64,000 bases of DNA from Bryobacteraceae bacterium (GCA_030041495.1 JASHNT010000141.1:186001-250000); one strand, 5' to 3'; shown: positions 17,323 through 26,642, numbered from the stretch's first letter. Notes: generated from the letters alone by a model not told the origin. Numbers and translations: made by a program.

Positions 17323-18050
17323 GCCGGATACAACGGTTCCAGGCGGAGAGAAGTTCCGCAAAAAGAAAAGTGGTTCCAAGTGACCCTCAGAACAGATCGT
17401 TCCCCGACCGGCATGCACGGCCGGAACATGGCAGGTGGAAACGGCGTGGCGTAGGCCCTTCGCTCCCCGCAACCGGTTTTGCCCGGCTACGGATCGACGC
17501 TCCAGTGCGCGCCCGCAAACCCTTTCCAATAGAAGCCCGTCTCTCGATGCGGCCTTTCATTCTCCGGCGGCGAGGGCTGGCCTTGCGGCCCGTTCCCGCA
17601 GCCGGGTCGACATTCCCGGCCTACATCTTCGAAACAACCCTGAAACCAATCCCTGACCCGTTCGGCCCCGCACTCCTGCTCCCGTCCGGCCTTTTGCTTG
17701 CCATGGCGGGACGCGATCCACGCGCGAAACCCGTTGCCAGGGTTGACTTCCAGGTTTCCCGTTTGTCTCCAGGCCGCCGCTCCCCTCCAGGACCTCTCGA
17801 TCCTTCGGGATCGTAGCACTCAGCCCGGCTCCAACCGGGAATGCTTGCCCTTCCGAGTCGCCCGATCTTCCTTCGCTCCCCGCCTCGCGTAAATAGTGTT
17901 AATACTCAGCGCGAAACGGATCATCGTTCCAGATCCGCTACTTCCCGTCAGGCTCCCTGTTCCTCGAACCTCTTGGAACCGTCCTCATGATGCACCCATA
18001 TGAGATTCGGGTCAATATGAAACTTGCGTTTCTAACAAGAATATATGCCC
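17323..18050. other. Gene-free G+C-rich stretch with small hairpins
   Basis: About 730 bases with no coding pattern I trust. Open frames on both strands are Pro/Arg/Ser-rich, lack family motifs and have no good start signals. There is a perfect 6-bp stem closed by a UUCG-type loop at 17798-17813 (CGATCC-TTCG-GGATCG) and a 5-bp stem at 17824-17839 (CCCGG/CCGGG). From about 17880 the sequence becomes A+T-richer. It may be a decayed mobile element or a noncoding RNA region. Confidence 0.4.
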
Positions 18051-18128
18051 TGTAAAAACAATGGGTTGCGAGCAACTTCCTGTGAATGCCTTGTGCATAA
18101 AACAGGTCGTTGTCATCGTGTTTTTACA
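18051..18128 (+). ncRNA. Candidate three-way-junction RNA or small MITE
   Basis: A perfect 10-bp closing stem pairs TGTAAAAACA (18051-18060) with TGTTTTTACA (18119-18128). Inside are a hairpin GTTG-CGAG-CAAC (18065-18076) and a second stem CCTGT/ACAGG (18079-18083 with 18102-18106). The second continues, across a GA/AA internal loop, into ATGC-CTTGT-GCAT. It lies 77 bases upstream of the HbpS-like gene, in an A+T-rich patch. It matches no riboswitch class I know. A 78-base miniature element with 10-bp terminal inverted repeats is the alternative; I see no target-site duplication. Confidence 0.45.
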
Positions 18129-18204
18129 TTTCCCGCGGAGTCTCCCGACGGCAGGCTCGGGTGCTCGGATGTGGTATATTCACCGCGTAATGGCAGGAGG
18201 CAGG

Positions 18205-19353
18205 ATGAAAGCTTCAAGTGTTGGCCGGGGTTTGCGGGCGTTGGTGTATAGTGCACTCGCGTGTAGTTCAGTCGCGCTGGCACAGAATGTTCCCGCGCAA
18301 TTCGTGGTGAGCGGTAAGGCCGCCGAAAAGATTCAGGATTTCACCACCATCAATTTCGCGACCGCGGAGCGCATCGCGCAGGTCTGCGAGGATGCTGCCG
18401 CCAAGCAGGGCGTCGACATCAGCATTATGGTGCTTGATAACGACGGCAACCAGGTTTATATGGACCGCATGGACGGCCAGGCCTATCTCGCCATCGCGAC
18501 CGCAGAGATGAAGGCCCGCACCGCCCTCATGGATCGCGAGCCCAGCAAGGCCCTCATGAATCGCGTCATCCAGAACCCCTCGCAAGAAATCGAAGCCATC
18601 CAGCTCGGCCTGTTTTCGAATTCCGGCGGGCTTCCCATCGTCGTCAACAAGCAGTTGATCGGCGCAGTGGGAGTGGGCGGCTCCGCTCCACGTGTGCCTG
18701 TCTGGAGCGATGAGATTTGCGCGCACCAGGCGCTGACCGAAGTGATCGGATCTTCCGTTGCGCCGTTGCTTGAGGACCTTCGGGCTCGCCGCAATCCCAA
18801 CCCTAACCCCGCGCCGGTTCCGCGCTTCAACCCTCCCGCGCCGCCGAAGTCGCCTCTACCGGCGGAATTTGTAGTCAGTGGCAAGGCGGCAGCCGGTATC
18901 TCTGACGCCAATCAAATCTCACTGGCAGCGGCAAAGAAGGTCGCGCGCGCCTGCCGCGACTGGGCGGCGTCAAAGGACAGTACGATGTCGCTCTATATCA
19001 TCGACAACGAGGGCGAGCTAGTGCACATGGAGCGCATGGACGGCCAGGTTTATAACGACATCCGCACCGCTTTGCTAAAAGCCCAGACCGCGCTCAAGAC
19101 TCGCCAGCCGACCTCCATTCGCGACGCGCAGCTCAAGAACGATCCTAGCGGAGCTCCCCGCCAGAACGTCCTCTACGGCTTCTTCACCGGTTCCGGAGGC
19201 CTTCCGATCGTGGTCGACGGGCAGATGATCGGCGCCATGGGCGTCAGCGGAAACTCGAGCGGCAACGAGAGTTGCGCGGTCGAGGGACTGACGGCGGCGT
19301 TCGGCGATCACGTGACCCTGCCGGTTTATCCCGCGCCCGGCGCCGGGCGCTGA
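18205..19353 (+). CDS. Secreted protein with two tandem HbpS/GlcG (DUF336) domains
   Basis: A 382-residue exported protein. After the signal peptide come two homologous halves of about 150 residues, each opening FVVSGKAA. Half one has MVLDNDGNQVYMDRMDGQAY and SNSGGLPIVV-LIGAVGVGG. Half two has YIIDNEGELVHMERMDGQVY and TGSGGLPIVV-MIGAMGVSG. A Pro-rich linker (NPNPAPVPRFNPPAPPK) joins them. HbpS of Streptomyces binds haem and iron outside the cell, while GlcG is of unknown function. A fused dimer of this fold is inferred here. ATG 18205 is chosen for its GGAGG Shine-Dalgarno; ATG 18190 is in frame and also possible. A TATATT box lies at 18175-18180. Confidence 0.83.
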   Translation: MKASSVGRGLRALVYSALACSSVALAQNVPAQFVVSGKAAEKIQDFTTINFATAERIAQVCEDAAAKQGVDISIMVLDNDGNQVYMDRMDGQAYLAIATAEMKARTALMDREPSKALMNRVIQNPSQEIEAIQLGLFSNSGGLPIVVNKQLIGAVGVGGSAPRVPVWSDEICAHQALTEVIGSSVAPLLEDLRARRNPNPNPAPVPRFNPPAPPKSPLPAEFVVSGKAAAGISDANQISLAAAKKVARACRDWAASKDSTMSLYIIDNEGELVHMERMDGQVYNDIRTALLKAQTALKTRQPTSIRDAQLKNDPSGAPRQNVLYGFFTGSGGLPIVVDGQMIGAMGVSGNSSGNESCAVEGLTAAFGDHVTLPVYPAPGAGR

Positions 19354-19408
19354 CACGAGTCCGGCCGCTAACGCCGCCGACCCCTTGATTACCGAGAGGA
19401 GTCTCTTG

Positions 19409-19432
19409 TATACTACTACTCGGTAACCGAGT
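19409..19432 (+). promoter_or_regulatory. -10 box and palindromic operator before decayed permease
   Basis: TATACT at 19409-19414 is followed by the inverted repeat ACTCGGT-A-ACCGAGT (19418-19432), with a further half-site ACCGAGA at 19391. The Shine-Dalgarno GGAGG precedes ATG 19444. The placement resembles a PadR-type operator controlling an acidobacterial orphan permease, but no padR gene adjoins it. Confidence 0.6.
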
Positions 19433-19443
19433 GGAGGTCAGGT

Positions 19444-21458
19444 ATGCGCTGGTTTTAGGCTCTTCGTCTGCGTCTGCGTTCCCCGTTCCGGCGTACACAG
19501 GTTGAGAGCGAATTGCACGCAGAGTTCGAATACCATCTGGATCGCCAGACGGAGCAAAACGCCGCGCGAGGCATAAGCCGCGAAGAGGCCCGCCTCCGCC
19601 GCTCTGCGCGCCCTGGGAAGCATGGAGCAGCGCAAGGAAGAATGCCGCGACCGCCGCCGCGTCGCTTTCTTCGATCAGTTGGCTCAGGATTTGCGTTACG
19701 CCGCAAGAGCCTTGCGCGCCCGGCCCGCCTTTACACTGGCCGCCGTATTTTCACTCGCACTCGGCATCGGCGCCAACACGGCGGTGTTCAGCCTGGTGAA
19801 CTCCCTTTTGCTGACCAAGCTCCCGGTCCGCGACCCTGATAAATTTATATCAACTCATCGCCACACATCGCGTTTACACGCGCAACGCATTTTCGCATCT
19901 CAATTCCCAGAAGCTTCCAGCCAACTTCGGCAACATCTTCGAAGACGTCGCCATCTTCAACCGCGATGACTGGCAATGCCAGGTGGATCAGGCGCAGATG
20001 CCGGTGCACGGAGCTCTGGTCTCCGGCAATTTCTACCAATTCCTGGGCGTCCAGGCGGCGATCGGCCGCTTGTTCGAACCCTCCGACGATACCGCCGGAG
20101 GCGCATCAGTGGCTGTGCTCGGCTACGGGTTCTGGCAGAGCGAGTTTTCGGGTCGCCCCGATGTAATCGGCGAAGTGATTAGGATCGAAGGCGCGCCGTT
20201 CACGGTGATCGGTGTAACACCTCCGGGTTTCGGCGGCGCGGAGATCGATTATCCGCGCGATGTGACGCTCCCCGCGCACGCGCGCAAGCGCTACGACGCG
20301 GCGAGCGACATCCTCGAAAATCCGCCCGACGGCCTGTATCTGCTGGACCTCAATCCCGGCCGCGCGGGAATCCGCGGCGATGCCAGCGTGCGCCTGTACC
20401 GGAATCTTTTGGATGAGCTGAACCGCACGCCCTGGATCGTCTCCGCGGCGCAGTCCCGCGTCACGCCCGTTTCCGGAAGCCGATGGTGGGATTCAGCGAA
20501 CCTTCCGGGCTACATCGCCGCCCGCGACGAAGCCACTACGGTCTACCTGAACCAGGTGACGCCCGGATACTTCAAAACCATGGGAATCCGGATGCTCGAT
20601 GGCCGCGAGTTCACCGCAGCGGACCAAGCAGCCACGCGCCGCGTTGCCGTGGTAAACGAATCTTCCGCGCGCCATTTCTTTCCGGATCCGAAGCGATATT
20701 GGCGGAGCCCGCTCGGGAAAACCTTCAGCGTTGGCCCCGCGGTGAAATCGCCGAATGACCAGCGCCGGGCCATGTATCGGGATCTCGACATCGTCGGCGT
20801 CGCCGCCAATGCCAAGTACACGGAGCCGCGCGAAGCCCGAAAGGACCTCGTGTATCTCGATAGCGAGCAGAGCGGCGGAATCGGCGTCGCAGGAACTCCG
20901 GACGGCCGGGGAGGACGCCTGGGCAACGTGGAGATCCGCGTGGCGGCCGGCGTCACTCAGGCACGGGCTGAATCCGAGGTTCGCCAAATTGTCGACCGCT
21001 TCGGGCGAGGCCTGGATGTTCAATTCCGGCCCTTCGATACGGTTTTCGATCGCAGCATTGATCGCGACCGGTTGGTAGCCGTTCTGTCCGGGCTCTTTGG
21101 CTTGCTTGGACTGGCTCTGGCGTCCGTAGGTCTGTACGGAATCATGACGCAGCCGGGCGCGGCGCGCGCCGGGGAAATCGGGATCCGCATGGCGCTGGGC
21201 GCGCACGCCGGTCAGGTTCAAGGCATCGTTCTGCGCGAGGCTCTATCGCTGGTAGCGGCGGGCGTGTTGATCGGCTTCCCGCTCTCCATCGCCTTCGCAC
21301 AGTTTATGGGCGATCTGTTGTTCGGCATTCGTCCCTGGGATCCCGCTACCCTGCTGAGCGCAGCCGCGCTGATGGCTTTCGTTGCCGCGGCCGCAGCCTG
21401 GCTTCCCGCCCGGCGCGCGTCGAGAATCGACCCCATGGCCGTGCTCCGTCAAGGATGA
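19444..21458 (+). pseudogene. Acidobacterial duplicated orphan permease (MacB/FtsX type), decayed N-terminus
   Basis: The start ATG 19444 is followed by a stop at codon 5 (TAG 19456-19458). The same frame then reads VESELHAEFEYHLDRQTEQ to about 19590. One extra base shifts to a second frame (LGSMEQRKEECRD, then AFTLAAVFSLALGIGANTAV). A further extra base near 19845 shifts to a third frame that runs intact from YQLIATHRVYTRN to the end at 21458. The third frame carries the MacB periplasmic region and a C-terminal FtsX domain (GEIGIRMALGAHAGQV). The whole matches the ADOP family but is shorter than the usual 800-900 residues. Three lesions argue for a true pseudogene. A fragment from 19983 could still be translated. 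Confidence 0.85.
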
Positions 21459-21516
21459 CTGCGGCCGAATCGGCGTTCAGGCGCGTGATAGACTCTTCTT
21501 CCTGAGGAGTCAACTC

Positions 21517-23355
21517 ATGCGCTGCCTTTTAGCGATTGCCCTTACCCTGCCGCTGTTCGGACAAGCCAGGCGCGTCGACGATGCGGCGCTTAAAAATGCC
21601 GCGAAATCCGCCAACGATGGCGATTGGTTGTCCTACGGCCTCACGCCCGGCGAGACGCGCTATAGCCCGCTCACGCTGATCGACGCGTCCAACGTCAAAC
21701 GCCTGGGATTGACGTGGTCGTATGAAGTTGGCGACGGCGGAGGCGATCAGGAAGCCACCCCGCTGGCCTGGAATAACACCATCTTCGGCGTCACCAACTG
21801 GAGCATCGTGTTCGCCGTGGACGCGCGCACCGGCAAAGAGAAATGGCGTTGGGACCCGCTGGTGAATCGCAAGCCCACCGGCGACAAAATGTGCTGCGGA
21901 GTGGTGAACCGCGGCCTGGCGCTGTACCACAACAAGATCTACGTTCCCGTGAACGATGGACGCCTGGAGGCGCTCGACGCGGACACTGGCCGGCCAGTGT
22001 GGGAAGCTCGCGTAAGCTACGTCCAGGACGAACAGACGCTCACCATGGCGCCGCGCATCGCCAAAGGCAAAGTGATCGTGGGAGCGGCGGGTGGCGACCG
22101 TCCCACCCGCGGTTTCTTTGCCGCCTACGACGCCGACACAGGCCGCGAAGCCTGGCGATTCTACACCGTTCCCGGTGATCCCGCGAAAGGTTTCGAGTCG
22201 TCAGCGATGCGCAAGGCGGCCGAGACGTGGGAAGGCGAATGGTGGAAGTTCGGTGGTGGCGGCGCCGTTTGGGATGGAATTTCCTACGACCCCGATAGCG
22301 ATCTCGTCTATGTAGGCACGGGCAATGCCGAGCCATGGCCGCAGGCGCTTCGCACCAAGGATACGAGCTCAGGCCGAGACAACTTATACGTCGCCTCCAT
22401 CGTGGCCGTGCACGTCGACACAGGCGAACTCAAGTGGCACTACCAGATGGTCCCGGGCGATGAGTGGGATTACGATAGCGTGCAGCAGATGGTCCTGGCG
22501 GATTTGAACGTCAACGGCAAGATCCGTAAGGTCATCATGCAGGCCAACAAGAACGGGTTCTTTTACGTGCTGGATCGCGTCACCGGCGAATTCATCTCCG
22601 CTCAACCTTTTTCCAAGGTCACCTGGGCAAAAGGAATCGATCCGAAGACCGGACGTCCCATCATCAATAACGAGGTCAAGTACGGCAGGAATCCCGTTCC
22701 GGTGTCGCCCGGCGGCGGAGGCGCGCATAGCTGGTCGCCGATGTCCTACAATCCGCGGACCGGGCTGGTCTACATTCCCACGCGCGGCTGGGACACCTTC
22801 ACCTACGCCGCCGACCTGGATTTCAAACCGGATCCGACGCGTGCGGGCGGCGCGGGCCAAACCGGACTGAAACTCAACACGCAGGGGCTGACACCGCAGC
22901 CTCCGGCGCCCGCCATCGGCCCAGAGCCGCTTGAAAACGGACAGCTCGGAACGCTGGTCGCCTACGATCCTGTTAAGCAGGAGATCCGCTGGCGCGTCCC
23001 CGTGGGCAACAGCCGCTACGGCGGTACGCTGAGCACGGCGAGCAATTTGCTCTTTCAGGTCGCGCCCAACGGGCACTTGATCGCTTACTCGGCCGAGAAG
23101 GGCGAGAAGCTGCTCGACCTGGCCACCGGCCTGCGGAACGGAATGGGACCGCCCATCACGTTCGCCATCGACGGCAAGCAGTACATCGCGCTGATGGGCG
23201 GCTCCGGCGGCACGCCGAGCCCCGGCCGCGCGGCCGAATCTACCACCCCAATGAAGCCGCGGCTTCTGGTTTTCGGCCTGGACGGCAAGGCCGAGTTGCC
23301 CCAGCAAGGCTCCGCGCCCGCGCCGACTCCGCCGGACTCGCCACATCAGCAATAG
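21517..23355 (+). CDS. PQQ-dependent dehydrogenase (quinoprotein alcohol dehydrogenase type)
   Basis: A 612-residue periplasmic beta-propeller enzyme with a signal peptide (MRCLLAIALTLPLFGQA). It has the tryptophan-docking blade repeats typical of the family (e.g. VFAVDARTGKEKWRWDP, ALDADTGRPVWE) and the adjacent cysteine pair in KMCCGVVNRG near residue 125. In methanol and ethanol dehydrogenases this pair forms the vicinal disulfide over PQQ. No C-terminal haem motif (CxxCH) is present, so electrons would have to leave through a separate cytochrome that is not adjacent. Substrate is unknown. ATG 21517 has GAGGAG upstream and a TAGACT box at 21489. Confidence 0.9.
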   Translation: MRCLLAIALTLPLFGQARRVDDAALKNAAKSANDGDWLSYGLTPGETRYSPLTLIDASNVKRLGLTWSYEVGDGGGDQEATPLAWNNTIFGVTNWSIVFAVDARTGKEKWRWDPLVNRKPTGDKMCCGVVNRGLALYHNKIYVPVNDGRLEALDADTGRPVWEARVSYVQDEQTLTMAPRIAKGKVIVGAAGGDRPTRGFFAAYDADTGREAWRFYTVPGDPAKGFESSAMRKAAETWEGEWWKFGGGGAVWDGISYDPDSDLVYVGTGNAEPWPQALRTKDTSSGRDNLYVASIVAVHVDTGELKWHYQMVPGDEWDYDSVQQMVLADLNVNGKIRKVIMQANKNGFFYVLDRVTGEFISAQPFSKVTWAKGIDPKTGRPIINNEVKYGRNPVPVSPGGGGAHSWSPMSYNPRTGLVYIPTRGWDTFTYAADLDFKPDPTRAGGAGQTGLKLNTQGLTPQPPAPAIGPEPLENGQLGTLVAYDPVKQEIRWRVPVGNSRYGGTLSTASNLLFQVAPNGHLIAYSAEKGEKLLDLATGLRNGMGPPITFAIDGKQYIALMGGSGGTPSPGRAAESTTPMKPRLLVFGLDGKAELPQQGSAPAPTPPDSPHQQ

Positions 23356-23366
23356 CGGCTGCGCAC

Positions 23367-23408
23367 AAAAAAAGCGGTAGTGGGGTTTTCCGCATCGCCC
23401 CACTACCG
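23367..23408 (-). terminator. Rho-independent terminator of the coiled-coil gene
   Basis: Read on the minus strand, an 11-bp perfect stem CGGTAGTGGGG/CCCCACTACCG (23398-23408 with 23375-23385, 12-base loop) is followed by a run of seven T (23373-23367). It sits 50 bases past the stop of the 23458-24366 gene and also separates it from the convergent PQQ gene. Confidence 0.9.
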
Positions 23409-23457
23409 GAAAGTTCCAAGGAGCCTGACCGGCTCATTGAGAGATTGATACGACCGA

Positions 23458-24366
23458 TTACTGGCGGGCCAACTGGACTTTGGGTGTGGCGATGTAGCCG
23501 ATCACTTCGTCCTTCTTCACCTGGTTGACCACGATTTCGTAGGGCTGGCGGCTGTTGTGTACGTACAACTGCACCGGTTCATTGATGGTCCGGTCCTTCT
23601 TCTCCACCAGCTTGTCGTCGGCGTTCACCAGCACGGTGAAGCGGTTGTGCTTGGGATCGGCCTTCTTCAGAGTGAGCACCACATCGCCGATCTTTTTCTG
23701 CGTTTGCGCTTTGCTCAGGTCGAACTCGGTATAATTGCGGTCGCCGAGCTCACGCAGAGCCTGCAGGTCCTTGGCGTTGGTGGCGATCAGGCCGCTCATC
23801 ACGCCCATATCGCCCATGGCGCGTTTCAGGTCCGCGGTGGTCTTGTCGAGGTTGTCCTTGGTACTGGATAGATCGGTCTTGACGCCGGTCACGTCGGTCT
23901 TGACGCCGTCCACATCGGTGGATACCGCGGAGAGCTTGTTATCCGCCGCGCTGGCTGCGCTCTTCAGATCGTTCAGCTCGCCGCTCACCTGTTGCTGCTC
24001 CTGGTCAAGAGACGCGCGCAGTTCCTCGGCCTGCTTCTGCGTCTGCGCGCGAGCCTGCCGCAGTGCGTTCGCCGCGCTCGATTCCGCGCCCTTCATCTGC
24101 GTCGAAATATCCTCGTTTAGAGTAGCCAGGCGCTGATCCAGCAGAGCCGTGGTCGCGTCGCCCAGCTTGGTCATCTGCTGCTGCGTGGCGTCCTGATTCT
24201 GCGCGAGCTGGTCCGTAAGATGATTCGAGCGCACCAGCAACACACCATCCATCACCAGAGCCACCACCAGTCCGATGCCCAAAATCGCGAAGAGACCGGC
24301 ATGGCTCTTGGAGCGCGGTTCTTCGGTGGCCGGCTCCATCTTGTTCTCGGGAAAGTCACTGGACAT
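23458..24366 (-). CDS. Single-pass membrane protein with long coiled coil
   Basis: A 302-residue protein. It has a polar N-terminus, one membrane helix at about residues 25-47 (FAILGIGLVVALVMDGVLLV), then a long Ala/Gln/Asp-rich helical region (about 50-205) and a C-terminal beta-rich domain ending YIATPKVQLARQ. Near 155-175 there are three consecutive 7-residue units (TDVDGVK, TDVTGVK, TDLSSTK), a perfect heptad pattern. No family is recognised. The shape suggests a periplasmic stalk with a globular tip. A GAGGTG Shine-Dalgarno precedes the ATG, and a strong terminator follows the gene. Confidence 0.8.
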   Translation of the reverse strand: MSSDFPENKMEPATEEPRSKSHAGLFAILGIGLVVALVMDGVLLVRSNHLTDQLAQNQDATQQQMTKLGDATTALLDQRLATLNEDISTQMKGAESSAANALRQARAQTQKQAEELRASLDQEQQQVSGELNDLKSAASAADNKLSAVSTDVDGVKTDVTGVKTDLSSTKDNLDKTTADLKRAMGDMGVMSGLIATNAKDLQALRELGDRNYTEFDLSKAQTQKKIGDVVLTLKKADPKHNRFTVLVNADDKLVEKKDRTINEPVQLYVHNSRQPYEIVVNQVKKDEVIGYIATPKVQLARQ

Positions 24367-24703
24367 AAAATTTCACCTCTTGAGTGCCGGGCTTCTAAAA
24401 TCTCGAAGTCTCGCGAAGCGCCTCGGCTCTCTGTGGAGACCCCGGTGCAATCCCTCTGCCACAGTAGTTTCGTGCTCCAAACCCCTGTGTTTGCGAAACA
24501 AAACACGCACGCGCCCGCGTGCTCCGGGTGGTAAGGCTTACAGGGTACCATCCTGCTTTTACGGGCGGCCGCCTGTTGAAGAACTCGCCGGCACAACGGA
24601 GCCTGGCCCGGAGCTCAGGCCACGGTTCCTGTCCGTTTTGGAGGACGGGCCGGCCCTGTGCCGGCTTTTATGGGACACTCGCTCTGAGGTATATCTAGCT
24701 GGT
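24367..24703. other. Divergent intergenic region, no gene seen
   Basis: This 337-base region separates two divergent genes. It holds a possible hairpin GCCGG/CCGGC followed by TTTT at about 24650-24669 (plus strand), which could terminate a short upstream transcript, and a TATATC box at 24690-24695. The box ends nine bases before the ATG at 24704. I found no coding region or known RNA family in it. Confidence 0.4.
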
Positions 24704-25786
24704 ATGACTTTTTCGAAGTCCTCCCAACCTTCCCGCCGCGGATTTCTCGGCGCCCTTTCCGGAGCAATGGCTGGCGCGGCCTTGTTGCCGCTGGCTGAAA
24801 AGAGTCTCGCTCAGCGCGGACCGGCGCCGGCAATCAGCCCCACGCCCGCCCCCCGCGATTGGTCGGGACAAACCCCGATTCAATATCCCGACCCGGACAT
24901 CGTCGCCCTGGACAATCGCTTCCGCAAATACATGATCGGCAACACGGCCATCAAGCGCCTGTACACGGGAACGCTGTGGTCGGAGGGTCCGGCGTGGAAC
25001 GGAGTCGGCCGCTTCCTGGTGTGGAGCGATATTCCCAATAACGTCCAGATGCGCTGGCTGGAAGAAGACGGCCGCGTCACCGTTTTCCGCAGCCCCTCTG
25101 GCTACAGCAACGGCAACACCTTCGACTTCGAAGGCCGCCAGCTTTCCTGCGAGCACGGAGGCCGGCGCGTGGTGCGCTACGAATACAACGGGACCGTCAC
25201 GGTCATCGCCGACAAATTTGAGGGGAAACGTTTAAACTCGCCTAATGATATTGCCGTACATCAGGATGGAAGCATCTGGTTCACCGACCCCACTTACGGC
25301 ATCCAAGGCAACTACGAAGGCTTCCAGGCGGCTCCGGAGCTGAAGCCCGTGGTCTATCGCGCCGATTCGAAGACCGGCCAAGTCGAGAAGGTATCCGAGG
25401 AAGCCAATCAACCCAACGGCATTTGCTTTTCACCGGATTATAAGAAAGTTTATATCGCCGATACCGGTGACGGCGAAACCCGCGTCTATGCGCTCGACGG
25501 CAAGTCGCTCCGCAACGGCAAGCGTTTCGTGAAGCTGCAGGCGCCCGGCGGTGGACCCTCCGCGGCCGACGGCATCCGCTGCGACGTCGACGGGAATCTG
25601 TGGTGCGGCGCGCGGCCCGGCGTGCAGATCGTCGCACCCGATGGAACACAAATCGGCATGATCCGTCTGCCCGAAAATTGCGCCAACATCAGCTTCGGAG
25701 GAACCAAGCGCAATCGCCTGTTCATGGCCGCCAGCCAGTCGCTTTACTCGGTGTACGTGGGAACCACCGGGGCCGCTCCCGCGTAG
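24704..25786 (+). CDS. SMP-30/gluconolactonase-family protein with Tat signal
   Basis: A 360-residue protein whose N-terminus SRRGFLGALSGAMAGAAL is a twin-arginine signal. The body is a six-bladed propeller with EGPAWNGVGRFLVWSDIPNN, GNTFDFEGR, NSPNDIAVHQDGSIWFTDPT and NQPNGICFSPDYKKVYIADT, which include the Glu, Asn and Asp that bind the catalytic divalent metal. Such enzymes hydrolyse sugar lactones in the periplasm. A plausible partner is the nearby PQQ dehydrogenase, whose product could be a lactone; that is inference. A TATATC box makes the leader at most a few bases. Confidence 0.88.
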   Translation: MTFSKSSQPSRRGFLGALSGAMAGAALLPLAEKSLAQRGPAPAISPTPAPRDWSGQTPIQYPDPDIVALDNRFRKYMIGNTAIKRLYTGTLWSEGPAWNGVGRFLVWSDIPNNVQMRWLEEDGRVTVFRSPSGYSNGNTFDFEGRQLSCEHGGRRVVRYEYNGTVTVIADKFEGKRLNSPNDIAVHQDGSIWFTDPTYGIQGNYEGFQAAPELKPVVYRADSKTGQVEKVSEEANQPNGICFSPDYKKVYIADTGDGETRVYALDGKSLRNGKRFVKLQAPGGGPSAADGIRCDVDGNLWCGARPGVQIVAPDGTQIGMIRLPENCANISFGGTKRNRLFMAASQSLYSVYVGTTGAAPA

Positions 25787-25791
25787 CACGC

Positions 25792-26478
25792 CTATTCCCG
25801 GGCCATCCGCTTCACGCCCTCGCGGCCGCCGATGAACGCCTCGCGAGCCATGCCGAGGAACAACCCGTGTTCGACCACCCCGACCGTAGCGTCGAGCCGC
25901 GCCTGCAACTCCTCCGGATGGAGAATTGGGCGGTAGCTGCAGTCGATGATGTAATGGCCTCCGTCGGTCAGGTACGGTTGCCCGTCGCGCACTCGTAGAG
26001 TGGTCTTCGCGCCGGAATCCTTCAAGCGCTTCTCCGTAGCCTGCCAGCCAAACGGAATCACCTCCACCGGAATCGCCCAGCCGGTGCCCAGATGGTCCAC
26101 CACTTTGCTCTCGTCGGCGACGATCACCAGCCGCTTGCTGGACGCGGCGACGATTTTTTCGCGCAACAGGTTTCCGCCGCCGCCCTTGATCAGATTCAGA
26201 GTGCCGATCTCAACCTCATCCGCGCCATCGATGGTCACGTCCACCACTGGATGCTCAGCCAAAGTCGAAAGCGGAATCGCCATGCCGCGCGCCAGTCCCG
26301 CGATTCTTTCCGAAGTCGGAATGCCAATGATACCCAGCCCCTCTTTGACGCGCTTGCCGATCGCGGCCAGCGCCAGCTCCGAGGTGGTGCCCGAGCCGAG
26401 TCCCACAATCAATCCGCTCTCCAGCCGCTCTACGGCGGCATTGGCGGCGATTTCTTTGTACCGATTCACTCGCCTCAT
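25792..26478 (-). CDS. rpiA: Ribose-5-phosphate isomerase A
   Basis: A 228-residue enzyme of normal length. Landmarks are VGLGSGTTSELAL (phosphate loop), VDVTIDGADEVE with the catalytic acids, LIKGGGGNLLREKIVA with the catalytic Lys, and VVEHGLFLGMA near the C-terminus. It interconverts ribose 5-phosphate and ribulose 5-phosphate. The start at 26478 (MRRVNRYKEIAANAA) is set by similarity; the frame is open further upstream without it. It converges on the SMP-30 gene with a five-base gap. Confidence 0.95.
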   Translation of the reverse strand: MRRVNRYKEIAANAAVERLESGLIVGLGSGTTSELALAAIGKRVKEGLGIIGIPTSERIAGLARGMAIPLSTLAEHPVVDVTIDGADEVEIGTLNLIKGGGGNLLREKIVAASSKRLVIVADESKVVDHLGTGWAIPVEVIPFGWQATEKRLKDSGAKTTLRVRDGQPYLTDGGHYIIDCSYRPILHPEELQARLDATVGVVEHGLFLGMAREAFIGGREGVKRMARE

Positions 26479-26642
26479 TCTGACACTGGCTTGGGTGAAG
26501 ACGCCACCAGTCCAGGCGGGAGCGGCGCGAATTCGCGCACGCTCCAGCGGAGGAATAGCTAGAAGCCCTTGATCCGCCTGCCATTTGCCGCGGATGTACC
26601 GTCGGTGCCTGGCTTGCACGTCTACTGTAAAGGAGACTTGTC

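Noticed and set aside
17487-17819. A 110-codon minus-strand frame in the gene-free block
   Set aside because: No motif, Trp/Arg/Gly-rich, no ribosome site, and competing frames of equal quality exist on the other strand.
18051-18128. Integron attC site
   Set aside because: The core-site sequences GTTRRRY and RYYYAAC are not placed at the ends of the stem, and no integrase or cassette array is present.
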